Below, one piece after another: positions 11,501-23,500 of a stretch of DNA of 64,000 nt. Made by a program: the position numbers and the translations under genes. Origin of the DNA: Certhia americana (Eukaryota > Chordata > Aves > Passeriformes > Certhiidae). Each line of letters begins with the position of its first letter. Positions within the stretch are counted from its first letter, which is position 1. The stretch lies in assembly GCA_018697195.1 (NCBI GenBank), contig CM031860.1, positions 60,714,509 to 60,778,508 on the forward strand. The letters are read 5' to 3'. The notes below the pieces were generated by a model. It ran no database searches and was not told the DNA's origin. It worked only from the letters and a program-made list of their open reading frames with translations.

Positions 11501-14500
11501 TTGCTGGTTTAGCATCATTGAATGACTTTCCTAAGATTACCTCATGACTGTTAAGCTCATAAGGATTCAGTGATTATTTTTATAAATAACACTTTGAAGT
11601 CAAATCCACAAAATAGGTTTAGGCTAAAATTAGAAGGGTTCTAATAAAATGCCCTGTGAATACAAGTGTTTGTACCATCTTAAACATGCTTCATTGTCCT
11701 GCACAATGGCACACTCACCCAGAAAAGGAAGGGTAACAAATCAGATATGAGGGTGGGTTTGCCACCCACACAGGGTGCAAGAAGGCAGTGTCAGGTTGGA
11801 ACCATCAGCCTCCAAGCACCAACACTGCACAGAGCTCTGGTACCAGGTGCAGGGCTGTGGGAAGGCACAGGTGGCTGTGATCCTTTAGTCCTTTTGCTGC
11901 TGTCTCCAGGTTGATTAGTGTGCAAAATAAACAAAAAAGCACATGAGATGAGAAAAAAAAAGGAGTTACAAAGGTCTTTTTGCTTCCACCAACATGAGAC
12001 ACTGCCAATCTGTATTTCTTTTTTCTCCCCAGACAAGCTGCTTGGCGATCCCATCCTCAGGCATGCCCAAATTGGAGTTCTCCCACTCCTTTCATCTGTC
12101 ACTGGGAAAAAATGCAGAAGTGACATGTCTGGGCTCTTAGCAACCAAGCTAACTGGCACAGCACTGAAAAGACCACCGGCAGCTAAACCATTCAGTGCAC
12201 TCCGACGTTTGTAAACACAATAAATGCTGGGGACAGTGGGGACATTCTTCAAAAACTCTTCAGCCAGAGACTGAATCAGGGAGAGTCATTCAAGCCTATT
12301 TTGTCATACCAGGGTCTGCTGCTGGGCTTTGCTACGTACCCTGCTCACCCCAAACACAAATGTCCTCTCCACCAATGGAGAAACATGTGCCAATCCTTAG
12401 AGAACACAGCAAAACAGGGCTGGACTGGGGATGCTCTTGCTGCATCCCCAGTGGATTTACACTGGCACTGGGGGACCTAGGGCAGAGGAGTTACACTGAA
12501 CAGCAAGGACATGGCACATCCTCTAGAAGAAAAAGGAATGAAGTTCTTTTCCAGAGAAACAGTCCCCATCCTTGGGTAAGACAGGTCAGTACGGTGAGAA
12601 GCACTGCGATTCTTGCCATCAGCACACACAGCTCCCAAACCTGCTCACAGCCTGGCCTTCCCCTGCTTTGTTCCCCTGGTGTTAGGAAACCCAGTGAGCA
12701 AGAGCATCAGGAGCAAGCTATGCTGGGGAATGCAGTCGTGCTCAAAAGGGATGCATGGATACCAGGACACAGGAAATCCAGCACTCACCTCTGAGGAGTC
12801 GGCATACCGAGCAACACGTGCACACTGAAAGAGGAGCTGAGCATTAGGAACTCATCAGGTGAAGCCTCTCACTCTTAGAAAACACTTGACACCTTTTTGA
12901 AGTGGGCTTCAAGGCCCTCCTGTGCACTGAGAGACGAGTGTCTCCACCAAGCAGCATGAAGCACAGACTTGGGAATGTGGCTCATCCCAGGCTGTGTCCA
13001 AATAGGTGTTAAGGATGGGGTTAGGTACAGCTCCCTGGCACTGTTCTCAGACCACTGAACAGAAGTAACTCCTGACTGGAAGGACCTGGGAGTTTGGCTA
13101 AGCAATGGGAGCATGGATGCATAGCCCAGTGCAAAAGGCTGGATGACAATAAATGCAGGGTGCAATGCTGGGATTTGTAAGGCTATTTGCCTGGATTTTT
13201 TCAGTAGATTTAGAATTCTTGTAGGAGAAGTCTGGCTGCTGCAACCCCTCACACAGCATCTAAAGAAAACTATCCACACATCCATGTTCTTCCTAAACCA
13301 GGAGGGTCCTACAGGAATTAATATCCTGAGGGAATTGCCGTAAGAATATAAGCAACCAAGGGAATTGCATTGCATTCTTCAGTGAAAGCAGGTGATTCAT
13401 AACTGTTCATGAATGTGTGAAGTTTACAGCTTCATCTGAAGCACAGTTCATGTTCCAGGAAACCACCTAAATTTCCAGTTTGAGCCTTTCAATTCAATGT
13501 TCACATTGAATGACTCCACATTAAAGAAAGTTTTTGAAGAAAACAGTTTGAGCTTTGTGTGATTTTTTTTTTTTTAGTTATGATTATCCTGCACTGGAGA
13601 TATTGGAAGTTCTTCCGTAGTTTCACAGTCATTTTAAAGCAGCACTATTGAAAGCAGATGTCCCACTGTCCCTTGCACTCTGGCCTCCACCTTCCTTGTC
13701 CTGTTGCTGATGTCTGTGCTGCTGCTCTTTACTGGCTTGAGGATCTGACCCAGGTCAAGAGCAACCTGGAAGCAAGGGATAGCATTTAACTTGAACCAAT
13801 TCCTTGACTGGGGTCAGCATGTGAAAATAAGATGTAAATATGTCCAAAGGAAAAGGCAGATGGGCCAGAGGCAAGCAGCTGGGTTACTCCCTTTTAGTGG
13901 AAGTGCTGCCTCACATTGGCTGGATGCTGCTGTGAAACTATGGGCTTCCTCAAGAGCTCTGCTGTGGGTTCAGCCTTTGATTTGACACAGAAGGATGTTG
14001 ATCACAGTTTTAAGACAGTTTATTCTCTGGGAGTTCAGACAACATATACCTGGGTTGTTCTCACACATCTTTCAGGTTGATGGGTACTGAATACCCAAAC
14101 ATCCTGACTGCTAATGTTCCCCTGCCTTTGTCCTGTACTGCAAAGCCTTTGGTCCTTCAGCACAAGACCAAAAAAAAAGCTTTGATTCTCTCCTGCTCAG
14201 AGGAATGGAGAGTATCAGAAAGCACACTGTCCATTTCTGCTTTGAAATCATTCCAGATAAGAATGATCTCAGTCTGAGACAAGCTTAAGCAGAAAGAACA
14301 CTGGGTTTGGGCAATACAGAGGGTGGCTCCATTGTTTGTGATCCTCTGCCCCAGGCAGCATCAGCTCTGGACACTGACTGTCCTGTGATGCAACACAAAT
14401 TAAGGCAATAGTATAAGGTTAAGAAGTGCAAAAGCTCCTGTTAATAAAGACAAGTCTGTATGTGTGTTGTTACTGGACATTTGCCAGAACAACAGGATTC

Positions 14501-17500
14501 CCTTGAAAAACATTTGCAAATATTTTTCTGGAATTTACAGTTTTCCATAACAAGGCATAACCACATGACATTTACAGTTCCCAAAGGAAAGAGGGCAGTT
14601 CTGCCTGTGGAAAAAGCACAGGTTCAAACAGGCATCAAAGTTAAATGTCACATCATCTGGCTGCCAGGACAATAAACTGAGAAATGCTGAACCAAGAGTG
14701 AAGTGAAAAATCAGATGAAGAGGTGGTGGGCCTGCTACGTGGAGGAAGGAGGTCACTGTGTGTCCTTGGTGCCCACCAAAGGAAGGTGTGCACGTTCCCC
14801 TGGAGCTGGTGCCTCATGGGATGTGTTGTTTGTGGGGTCAGCAGCCACCCACAAATCATGGCAAAAGCAGCCTCTGCCTCTTCATGTCATCTGAGTGTGG
14901 CTTTTGCCTGGGTGTGAGGAGGAGGAGGAGGAGAAGGGTCTTTGTGTGGGGTGAATGTGAACACACCCAGAGCCCACAGTGTGCTGAGCAGTCCCATTCC
15001 TGCAGAACGACCATCCTCACAGCAGAGGTGCACAATGGACAGGCACCACTGAAAGGCAGCAAAGACAGCAAAAGGTGGAGGGGCAAAAAAAATACCAAAG
15101 GGTAGAGGAAAAGGAGCAACTCCCCTTGTCTCAAAGGCAGCTCTTGCTTATTTTATTTCTTGGCCTCATAAGACACTTTTCAGCAGGTAAAAAAAAAAAA
15201 ACAAAACCTTTGCTGTATCTGCATGAGGTTGTTACAAAATGCCAAGCTCTTCACAGAGTACTTCATGTCAAGAAGGGATTCAAAGAATCACAAATCCATC
15301 TAAGCAGCACCATTCACATTACAAAAATAAAAACAGTGGAAACAAAACAGACTGAGTGTTTGTGTAGCCTGGTCCTGCAGTTTTTGGCCACAGCCACAGC
15401 CCACTGGTGTCAGGAGAGCCTTGTCACATGCTTCAGTGGGCTTGGAAACATGCCCAAGAGTTGTGAAACCAGAACCAGAACCACTGCAGGTACTCACAGG
15501 GGGACTGGGGGGTTTCATACCAACAAAACTGAATTTTAGCACTCCCTTCTGTGCAGAGAAGACAGCAGACCTCTCTCTATTCCCCCTGTCTTTCCAAAAC
15601 ACTTTCTTTCAGATATCACATCTGCTTTTAAAGACGATCACAGAATAGGACTGGAACCAGCAACACCAAGTTCCACACCAGGTCTTGCTGTGTTTCCATT
15701 GCTCAGGGAATGGGACTCATATAAACAACTCTAAGCTCAACCCAAAGAGCCCTCTGTCCTCGTTGCCTCACTGCTCTAAGTCAGAGTATGCTTCAGAGTA
15801 TTTGTTCTGCAGCAAAGCTGGCTTGAGGAACTTACAGTTCCTGGCCTCTTGATCTCTTATCTCCCTGAAAGTTTCCCAAAACAGAGATCTTAGAGATTTC
15901 CAGTAAGGCAGATTGGCACATTGGCTCAAACTAAAAATAATCCCTCAAAAATAGTACAAGAAAGTATTTTTAATCTGCATCAAAATCAGGATCTCTTCCT
16001 CTGAGTTCACAGCTCTCTACTACTGGACAGCTTGAGTAGCCAGAGCTGGGCTGTTCCATCACCTTATCACTAAAACAGATTATGGGCTAACAGAATCACA
16101 GCATGGTGTGGGTTAAAGACCTTAAAGATCATCTCATTCCAACCCTGCTTCCATGGGCAGCAACACCCTCCACTAGACCAGGTTTCTTCAAGTCTCATCC
16201 AACCTGGCTTTGGACACTTCCAGGGATGTTAGGCAACAGCTGCAACTGAAGTTCCCCTGATTACATAATGATAATGAAAATAATAACAACAATAATATAA
16301 ACCCCAAAGAAACTCTCTTCAGCACAAAAGAGCAAAGTTCAGTGCCTGAGGAAAGGACCACCACAGTGCAAAGCCGCCAGTTCTAGCTGGTATTTACAGC
16401 AGATCCAGGTGGGGTCAGCTCTCAGCATGACAGGTCCCCTGTGATGACAGGGGTTTAGCTTGTATTGGCTAATTTAATTAACAAGCATGTTTATGTTCAG
16501 ACATCATTGTTCCAGCTATACCTTAATTCTAGCCATATCAGTTTCAGAGCTCTCATCAAAATGGGAATGGTGTTTTTGGTGTGCTTTTCTTTCCTGAGTG
16601 CTTCATCTAAAATTCTATAATAGCAAGGCTATTACCCCTCAGAAACTGAGCTCTGCTGTCTTATCAGTCAAAGAAAACACAGCAGGTAAGAACATGGCTC
16701 TGTGTTCTTCACTGTGAGCATAACCTTTAAGCCCAGCCCTCAGCTAATTCCCTTAATTAGTGTGGCCACAAAGAGATCAAGGAGTAGACACAATTCTAGC
16801 TGGCAGCAGTCAAGAATAATCAATATAAGCCTTCTTTGAATTATATAAAACTTTAGGCTTCGTTTTGGGAATCATTATCCTCCTATGTTAAGGTTTCTCT
16901 TAGAACACCAGGAATAAAGCACTTACAGAAGGAAAGGGTAAGATGTTTCCTTTTTTGTTGGTTCTTTTTTTAATGTCGCTAACACAATTTGTGGATTTGC
17001 AGTGGGACTAGGATGGAAGGAAAAAAGAGAGGGAAATACCTCTAAAAAGCAAAAAAAAAAATCAAACCAAAAATATCTACTTTAAGCTTGCTTTGGGTGA
17101 CAGGACGCTGATGTAAGAGGTGATAGAGCATCAGGAAAACAGAAGTACAATGCAGGTTCTGTAATTCACAAGAAAAGTTGTCCATTTAAAATGTGAATAC
17201 CCTCATGCCAAACACCTAGTTTGGGTCATTTTTGCTGACTCCATTTGATATCACATTGACTATGTCCAAATATCTCTAAAGCAGGTAAAAAAAAAAAGAG
17301 GAGTTCAATGCTTCTGTGAGGCAATGGGGACATCTGACAGGGACATTTATGTCATCTGAGGGCTTTGAGACTGGAGAAGGGGCTGTGTGTCTGCTGTTCT
17401 GTTCATGACTGCTCATGCACATTCTCACATATGCATATATTACATGTATGTATAACACACTAATGGGCAGAGGCAAATTCTGTCTATCCCTTGCTTATGT

Positions 17501-20500
17501 CCAGCTCTCCAACTAAATAAATATGAAAGGTGGAAGGATGGAACTGTGTCTGGGCTTAGTGTGCCTAGAGCAGTGTCATCTCACTAGAGCATGGCCCTCA
17601 GGATGTGACACAGTTTGGCTGACACATCACAGTCTTACACACTCACACTTGACAGCTGACTGATCAATTCTCCCCTCCAGACATTCTGACTACACAAAAT
17701 GGTGCCCACATGAAACAGCACAAGGACTGGAGAGATCACAACTGTATCTTTCACTCAATGTGATTAAAAATGAGAGCAAAGCTCATGGCTGGAGTCTCCC
17801 ACCATCTGCAAGAGGAATCTGTTTGTATTGCCAGCAGGTGGAGAATTAGGCACCTCAATGAAATCACCAAGTGAGATGGAACAGATAGAGATCTTGGAAG
17901 ATTTTGCAAATTTGTGCAGCTTCCATTAAAAAAAAACAAAAAAACCTCAAAATCTCAAATTACTTGAATCCAAAAATTTGTAATAAACACTTTGGCTGAG
18001 TTCAAAAATTATGAACAATTTTTCAGAGATTCGTTCTGAGAGATCCTTGTACACTATGGATACAAAACCAGACCAAAATAAAAAAATTTTTGTCTCTTGA
18101 GACAGGGGTTTGTGGCCAGATGAGCTGACTTCACTGTCTCAAGAGCGAAGTTACAAAGGCTGCTCTATTCAACGTGGAATTAAGATAACTAAATTATGGT
18201 TTATTTGTTATTTTATTATTTATTTTGGTCTAAATTTGTGACTTTTTAAATACTTTTATATTCTGTGTGTGAACACTTTATTTTCAGATTGATTACTTCA
18301 AGCAAAGTGTACACAAGACCTTGTATAAAGATTGAGAATAAAACCACTGCGCACCAACATTTCAGTTTACCCATAAAGAAAATGTATTTACCAGATAATG
18401 TTAAAAAAAGAAGTCTGATTCACAGAATTTGTAAAAGGCTTGAAGGATACTCTTTAGGAAGGATGAGATAAGACATTTCTAATACCATTCCAAAACTAAA
18501 GCAAATTAGAAGGGGTAGCAACTACCCAAGCTTGAAACACTGCAAGTGTTTGCACAGACCTCAACATACACAAGTTGAAACTGCTGAATTTCTGACTTGC
18601 CAGCATATGTTTCACAAGTTACCAAGTGCAACACGCCTGCAACTTTCCGTGTCTTCTCATCACAGCACTGGAGTTGAGTGATCTTTGGTGGTGTGTGGGA
18701 ATCCCAGAAGCCATCTGGAGCCTCCTGCTTGGGATAACCCTCCATGTCTCAATTTTTCAGATTTAATTTGCAAAGCTATCTCCAATTTTTATTAAATGTT
18801 TTGGATTTGGACTCAAAAAGATTTCTTTAACCAAGCTTGAAATAATTTTTTAAACTGAATCCTCAGGACTGGATCTTATTTACAACATGATATTTCTTCC
18901 CTTTTGTTCTTTCAGAATCAGAAGACAAACCATTGTCCTTAGGAGACACAGTTTTTTCAGCAGGGCTTGCAGCCCCCCAGCCCAACTTTCCAGCTCAGGT
19001 TGCAAAGACTGAGTCTAGCTTCTCTGCACACTCAAGTCCCATCCTTGTACCAGCCAGGAATAGTAACCATCAAGTGATGATACTGTTTTTTTCTCCTAAG
19101 TGCCAAGAGACTCGACAGCATGTCTGTGTCCTGGGAATTCTGGTATGTGCTGCCTGCAGTGTCTGTTTCTCTCTGTTCCAGCCAAGGACATGACTTCATT
19201 AAACGGTGTGATATTCCAGACAACACAACACTGAAAATAACACTGGCACTTACCTGAGCTGCCAGTGCCTTCTGATGCACTTCTGGATGGTTTTGGGTGG
19301 CTCTGTTTGCTACTTGTTCGTACAGTGACCGAAGGAGGAACAGTGCTGCTGCTGTCGCCACGAATCGTCGAGAGATCCTGCATGCTAAAGCTCCGTAGTC
19401 TCTCAGAAAGGGCTCCCTGTCCCTAATTAAACAAGCAAGTAAATAAAGTTAGTTCCAACATTTTGAGACTTTTTTCCCCTCTTGCTCATTGAAATCCACT
19501 AGGACAATAGGAAGAGGAAAAAAACCTGTATGGTCCAGTAACCTAGAGAAGACAAAACTGTGTTGCTAAAAGCATCATTCCCTCTCTTGGCTCTTCCTTT
19601 TGGAGTGGTTCTATGGCAAACATCTCTGATTCTTCATTGCAGTGATCTGAGCACAGAGCAGCCTTGGCCATGTGTTAAAGAGCAGGATATTGGTGTATCT
19701 TTCTAGTGGGTACTTTTCTTCACTAGGAATGAGTAAAACAGATGCTTGGCTTCAGAATCACAGTTAAATGGCCTGCATCAAAATAACTCCCTTTTAAAGT
19801 TAATCATCCATGATGATATTCACCCAGCCATTCTTAGCAATAGACAACATTTCCAGAGCACAGAAAATTTGAAATTTTAAAGTAATAAAAAGATAGCGCT
19901 AAACTCCAAGAAATATAACAATTTTTTTTCCATGCAGCTTAAGAAAGAAATGAATTAATATAATATTTTTCTTTCTTTTTTACACTAATTGTCAATCTGG
20001 CAACAAAGATATTCCTTGGCGAAAGGAATGTAACTGTAAAGAATGGGTTGGTTAAATGACACTTTCCATTAAAACTGCATCCCACCAAAAGGTTGACTGT
20101 AAGTATTCTTTAACCCTCAAACTACACCACAGCCACATAGTAGGAACACCAAAAAATTCAATCCATACAGAATCACAGAATTTTTGAGCTACGTTAAATG
20201 ACATTCAGAATATAAATTGCATAACTGATAAAAATTACTTTTATGTTTAAACATTTTGTTGAGGGGAGAGGTTCTGAAAGATACTTCATAGCTCATAGTC
20301 TTGAAAAAAATACTGAAGTAAACACATAGAGCCTGATTTGAACATTCTTTCTGCAACTGTAAATTAGGAAAAACTCAATGGATGCTTTGACTGAGATAAA
20401 ATCAGAAAGAAGGCATATAACAGACACTAAATATTGTCCTGTTTAACAAAAAGACAGCCCGTAGCAATTCACCCACTTTCATCTAGACTTGTTTTTGTCC

Positions 20501-23500
20501 AAGCAGCACAGCCTAACCACTTAGGCTGGGGCTGGACCAGGACATGTCACTAATCCCTTCTGGGCTGCACTTTTGGGTATCCTGACCCAGACTGCATGCC
20601 AAGGCCAGTGGAGAGCTCACTCTGGTGCTGGCCTGGCAGAGGGAAAGGGCTCATCCTGAGCAGCTGAAGGCAAGACTGGACTCATTCCTTGCTAAAGCTG
20701 TCAGAAAAGACTGCCTGTCCCCTATGCACTGGCATTGATCTGTTGGGAAGGCAAAGCAATAACTTACCTACTGATTTATCAACACCACTTCAGAAATTCT
20801 GCATGCACAGTAAAGGAAAATCAGTGCCTCTACCTCACACAAATTCCTCAGTTTCTTATTTTTAGGGTGTGTATATAGAGAGGGCATCAGGTGCTTATAT
20901 CTACAGTCACTGTGACAGTCTGCGTTTTTTACATTCAAGAAAAGTGACAGACCAGTAATCTCCAACTTTTCAGCCTGAAGCTTTTTGTACAAGAAAAATG
21001 GGTTCAAACTTCCTTCTCAACTCCACATTTAGCATTCCTGAAGACTATTGCAGAGAAGCAGCAAACTTACTTTGCTCTTTTCCACTAGCCTATTCTACTT
21101 TTGAAAGTATTCTAAATCAATGGGATTTCTTTGCTTATATAACAAAGCATATTATGTTGCTGATTTTATATGCATGGCAGTGGATTCCTTAGAACTTATG
21201 TTTTGCTAAACTCTCACCTCTGCCCTCACATTCTCCAGCTTGGCACAAGAGTTGATGCCTGAATTTTGGCTACTCCTGCCGATGGCTGAGCCACTCTTGG
21301 GGTATGTTCCCACTCCAAGAGGCATCCAGTTAATCCTCCTGGGCCAGTGTAAACTGCATTTAAACTGCAAATGTTACTGGGCTGGTAACTGTAGTTGCCT
21401 TGCATGGCTGGTCAGCTGGGTGAGATCTCAGCTGCCCAGAGCTCAGTGCAGTTCTGGATGGATTTTGGAACTTCCACTGAATTCCTGCACAGACACCCTA
21501 TTCTCGGTGACTGATTCAAAGCCAACACCAGATACCCTGCCCTGCAGCCTGATTACAACAGACAGATCTCCAGTGAGAGCAAGCTGACCATTAAATAATA
21601 TTTTGTTATTGCAGAATGACTGGGCCAGCAAAGCCAGAGGTGATGAACTGTAACTTGAGTGCTGTATTCCTCCCTCACACCCAGCTCAAGTGTCAGCAAG
21701 GCTCAGGCTTTCAACCTCCCCCAGCTGCTCTGCTCAGCCAGCTAACCCAAATTCCATTTCATTCCAGCCAGCAATTTATGTATGTGGACATGAGTCAGGT
21801 TAGAGACAAGATTCATGTGTCAGACCAACCTGGCAGGGAAGATGACACCAACACATTGAAAATGAAGAAGATGTGTTAATATTCTTGCACTGCACCTTGT
21901 GATAAAGCAGCATAGAATGATCAAAGGCCCCAAAGAGACCTTTGAAACAGGGACCTGATATGTGCTTGTCATCTGTGGGTCTGTTACACCAGCAGATAAT
22001 ACAGAGCCTTGAGCACAGATTGAAGCAGCTGAGCTAAACAGCTTGACTTTCTCCAGGGAAAAAGAACTAAAATTGCCTTTTCTTAATTTTTACTTTAATT
22101 TAACCTGAGTTTCTAATAGCAGAAATATTGTTTATAAAACAGGTAATAGCAAAATATTACTGTTACTGTTCCTACCATTCTATGAAACAATTTTTTCGAA
22201 TATCTGAAATGGTAAGAACAGCAAAGGCTGGGCTAAGTGAAGGCACTGAACACCTGTGAAAAATCTGCAGAATTCTTTTCTTTCCAGTTTCCGCACCTTT
22301 GGCCTTTGCAGGGATAGACTTGATTTACTTGCTCCTAGAATACAGTGTAACACTCTTTCCCAGTTGCCACATTTTTACTTGATCCCAAATAGAAACATGA
22401 CAGAAATTACCACAGAATGGGGATGGTTTCAGAGTACAATGGAAAATATTGTTTACCAACCTTTATTTTCCTGCCACATAAGCAGCTGGTGTATATGAAT
22501 TCTCAAACATTCGAAAAGCCAGCATGGTGAGGGTTTGCAGAGCTATGTTTTAGAAATAAAGACTTTATCCAGATGTAATGCTTATTATTCCACAAAAAGA
22601 CTTATCATTTATTAGCAAAAGAAAATAACAAGTTAATAGCTTTATTTCTCAACAGAACAGATTTAGCACAGCACATGTTTTGGGCTGTGTTTTGCTAAAA
22701 CAATCATGTGGAAGATGAAGAGCAGCTGTTTGGGGGATTTTTGTTTACTGTTGTGGTCATGATCATGCAGATGCTCTTCCAACTGCTATAGACATGGGAG
22801 ATATCCCAGGAATTTCAGCACAGAGAGAGGATCCAGGTCCTGAAGCTGCAGGCCAGAGGCATGTTTGCAGCACATCCACACAGATCTGGGCTAGTTTTAT
22901 CCTAGAGAGTGTGACAGCAGTAACATCATGGCAGTAGCTGTAGTAACACCATTTCAACTGTGTCAACAGAGAAACAGCTCTATGTTATTACACAGCCTCT
23001 GAAAATTGTGACTGTGAGGGCTGTGGGACTAAGGATGACACCACCTCTCTCTCCTCCTCCAACTGAACACCAACTATTGCCAGGATGATTGTGCTGGCAG
23101 TGTGGAACCTGTGTTTTTGGGACTTCAGAGGACACAAAAATGAAATGGTGCTGGAAAACTAACCCTTAACTTCTCTGGGCATAAAGCTCCCTGCCTGGAC
23201 TCAACTTCTCATCCAGCTTTAAGACATGGACCATCCCTGTGGGCATGGCACTTCTGATTTTACAGACAGTGAGTTTGGTAGAAGTTTTGGGGGCCACAGG
23301 TGGGAACAGGTGTCTCCCTGTTCCCTGATCACTATGGTGCATCTGTCCCCAAATTCATCTGATCTTGCCCATAGGTGAAGGTACAGCACAAACTGAAAGT
23401 GGAGCTCTTCAGGCTTCCCTTGCTTGCCCCTTTATCCCCCAGGATCTACCAACCTCACAAGTTCTCTTTTTGCATGGAAGAGCCAGGACTCAGTGCTACT

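Larger units (their letters stand above)
2544..19253 (-). other. REEP1 intron 6 (16.7 kb)
   Basis: The intron is bounded by the donor GTAAGT at 19253-19248 and the acceptor TTTTCTGCAG ending at 2544. No supported gene or exon is seen inside on either strand. The longer open frames (for example 6938-7540 minus, 12195-12794 plus, 11791-12252 minus) show no family resemblance or splice context. Contents that can be named are a CR1 fragment at 16091-16250, a 22-bp duplication near 3.9 kb, a GAG microsatellite at 14.9 kb, a perfect inverted repeat at 18.1 kb, and short A or T runs near 13562, 15188 and 17050. The rest is unremarkable unique intronic sequence. Confidence 0.85.

Noticed and set aside
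11791..12252. 153-codon minus-strand open frame in intron 6.
   Set aside because: Low-complexity, mixed hydrophobic content and no homology that I recognise.
12195..12794. 199-codon plus-strand open frame.
   Set aside because: No recognisable domain, no splice or promoter context, and composition is like the surrounding intron.
20166..20215. CR1-like start CAGAATCACAGAATTTTTGAG.
   Set aside because: Only about 20 bases resemble the CR1 3' tip and the following sequence does not continue convincingly.
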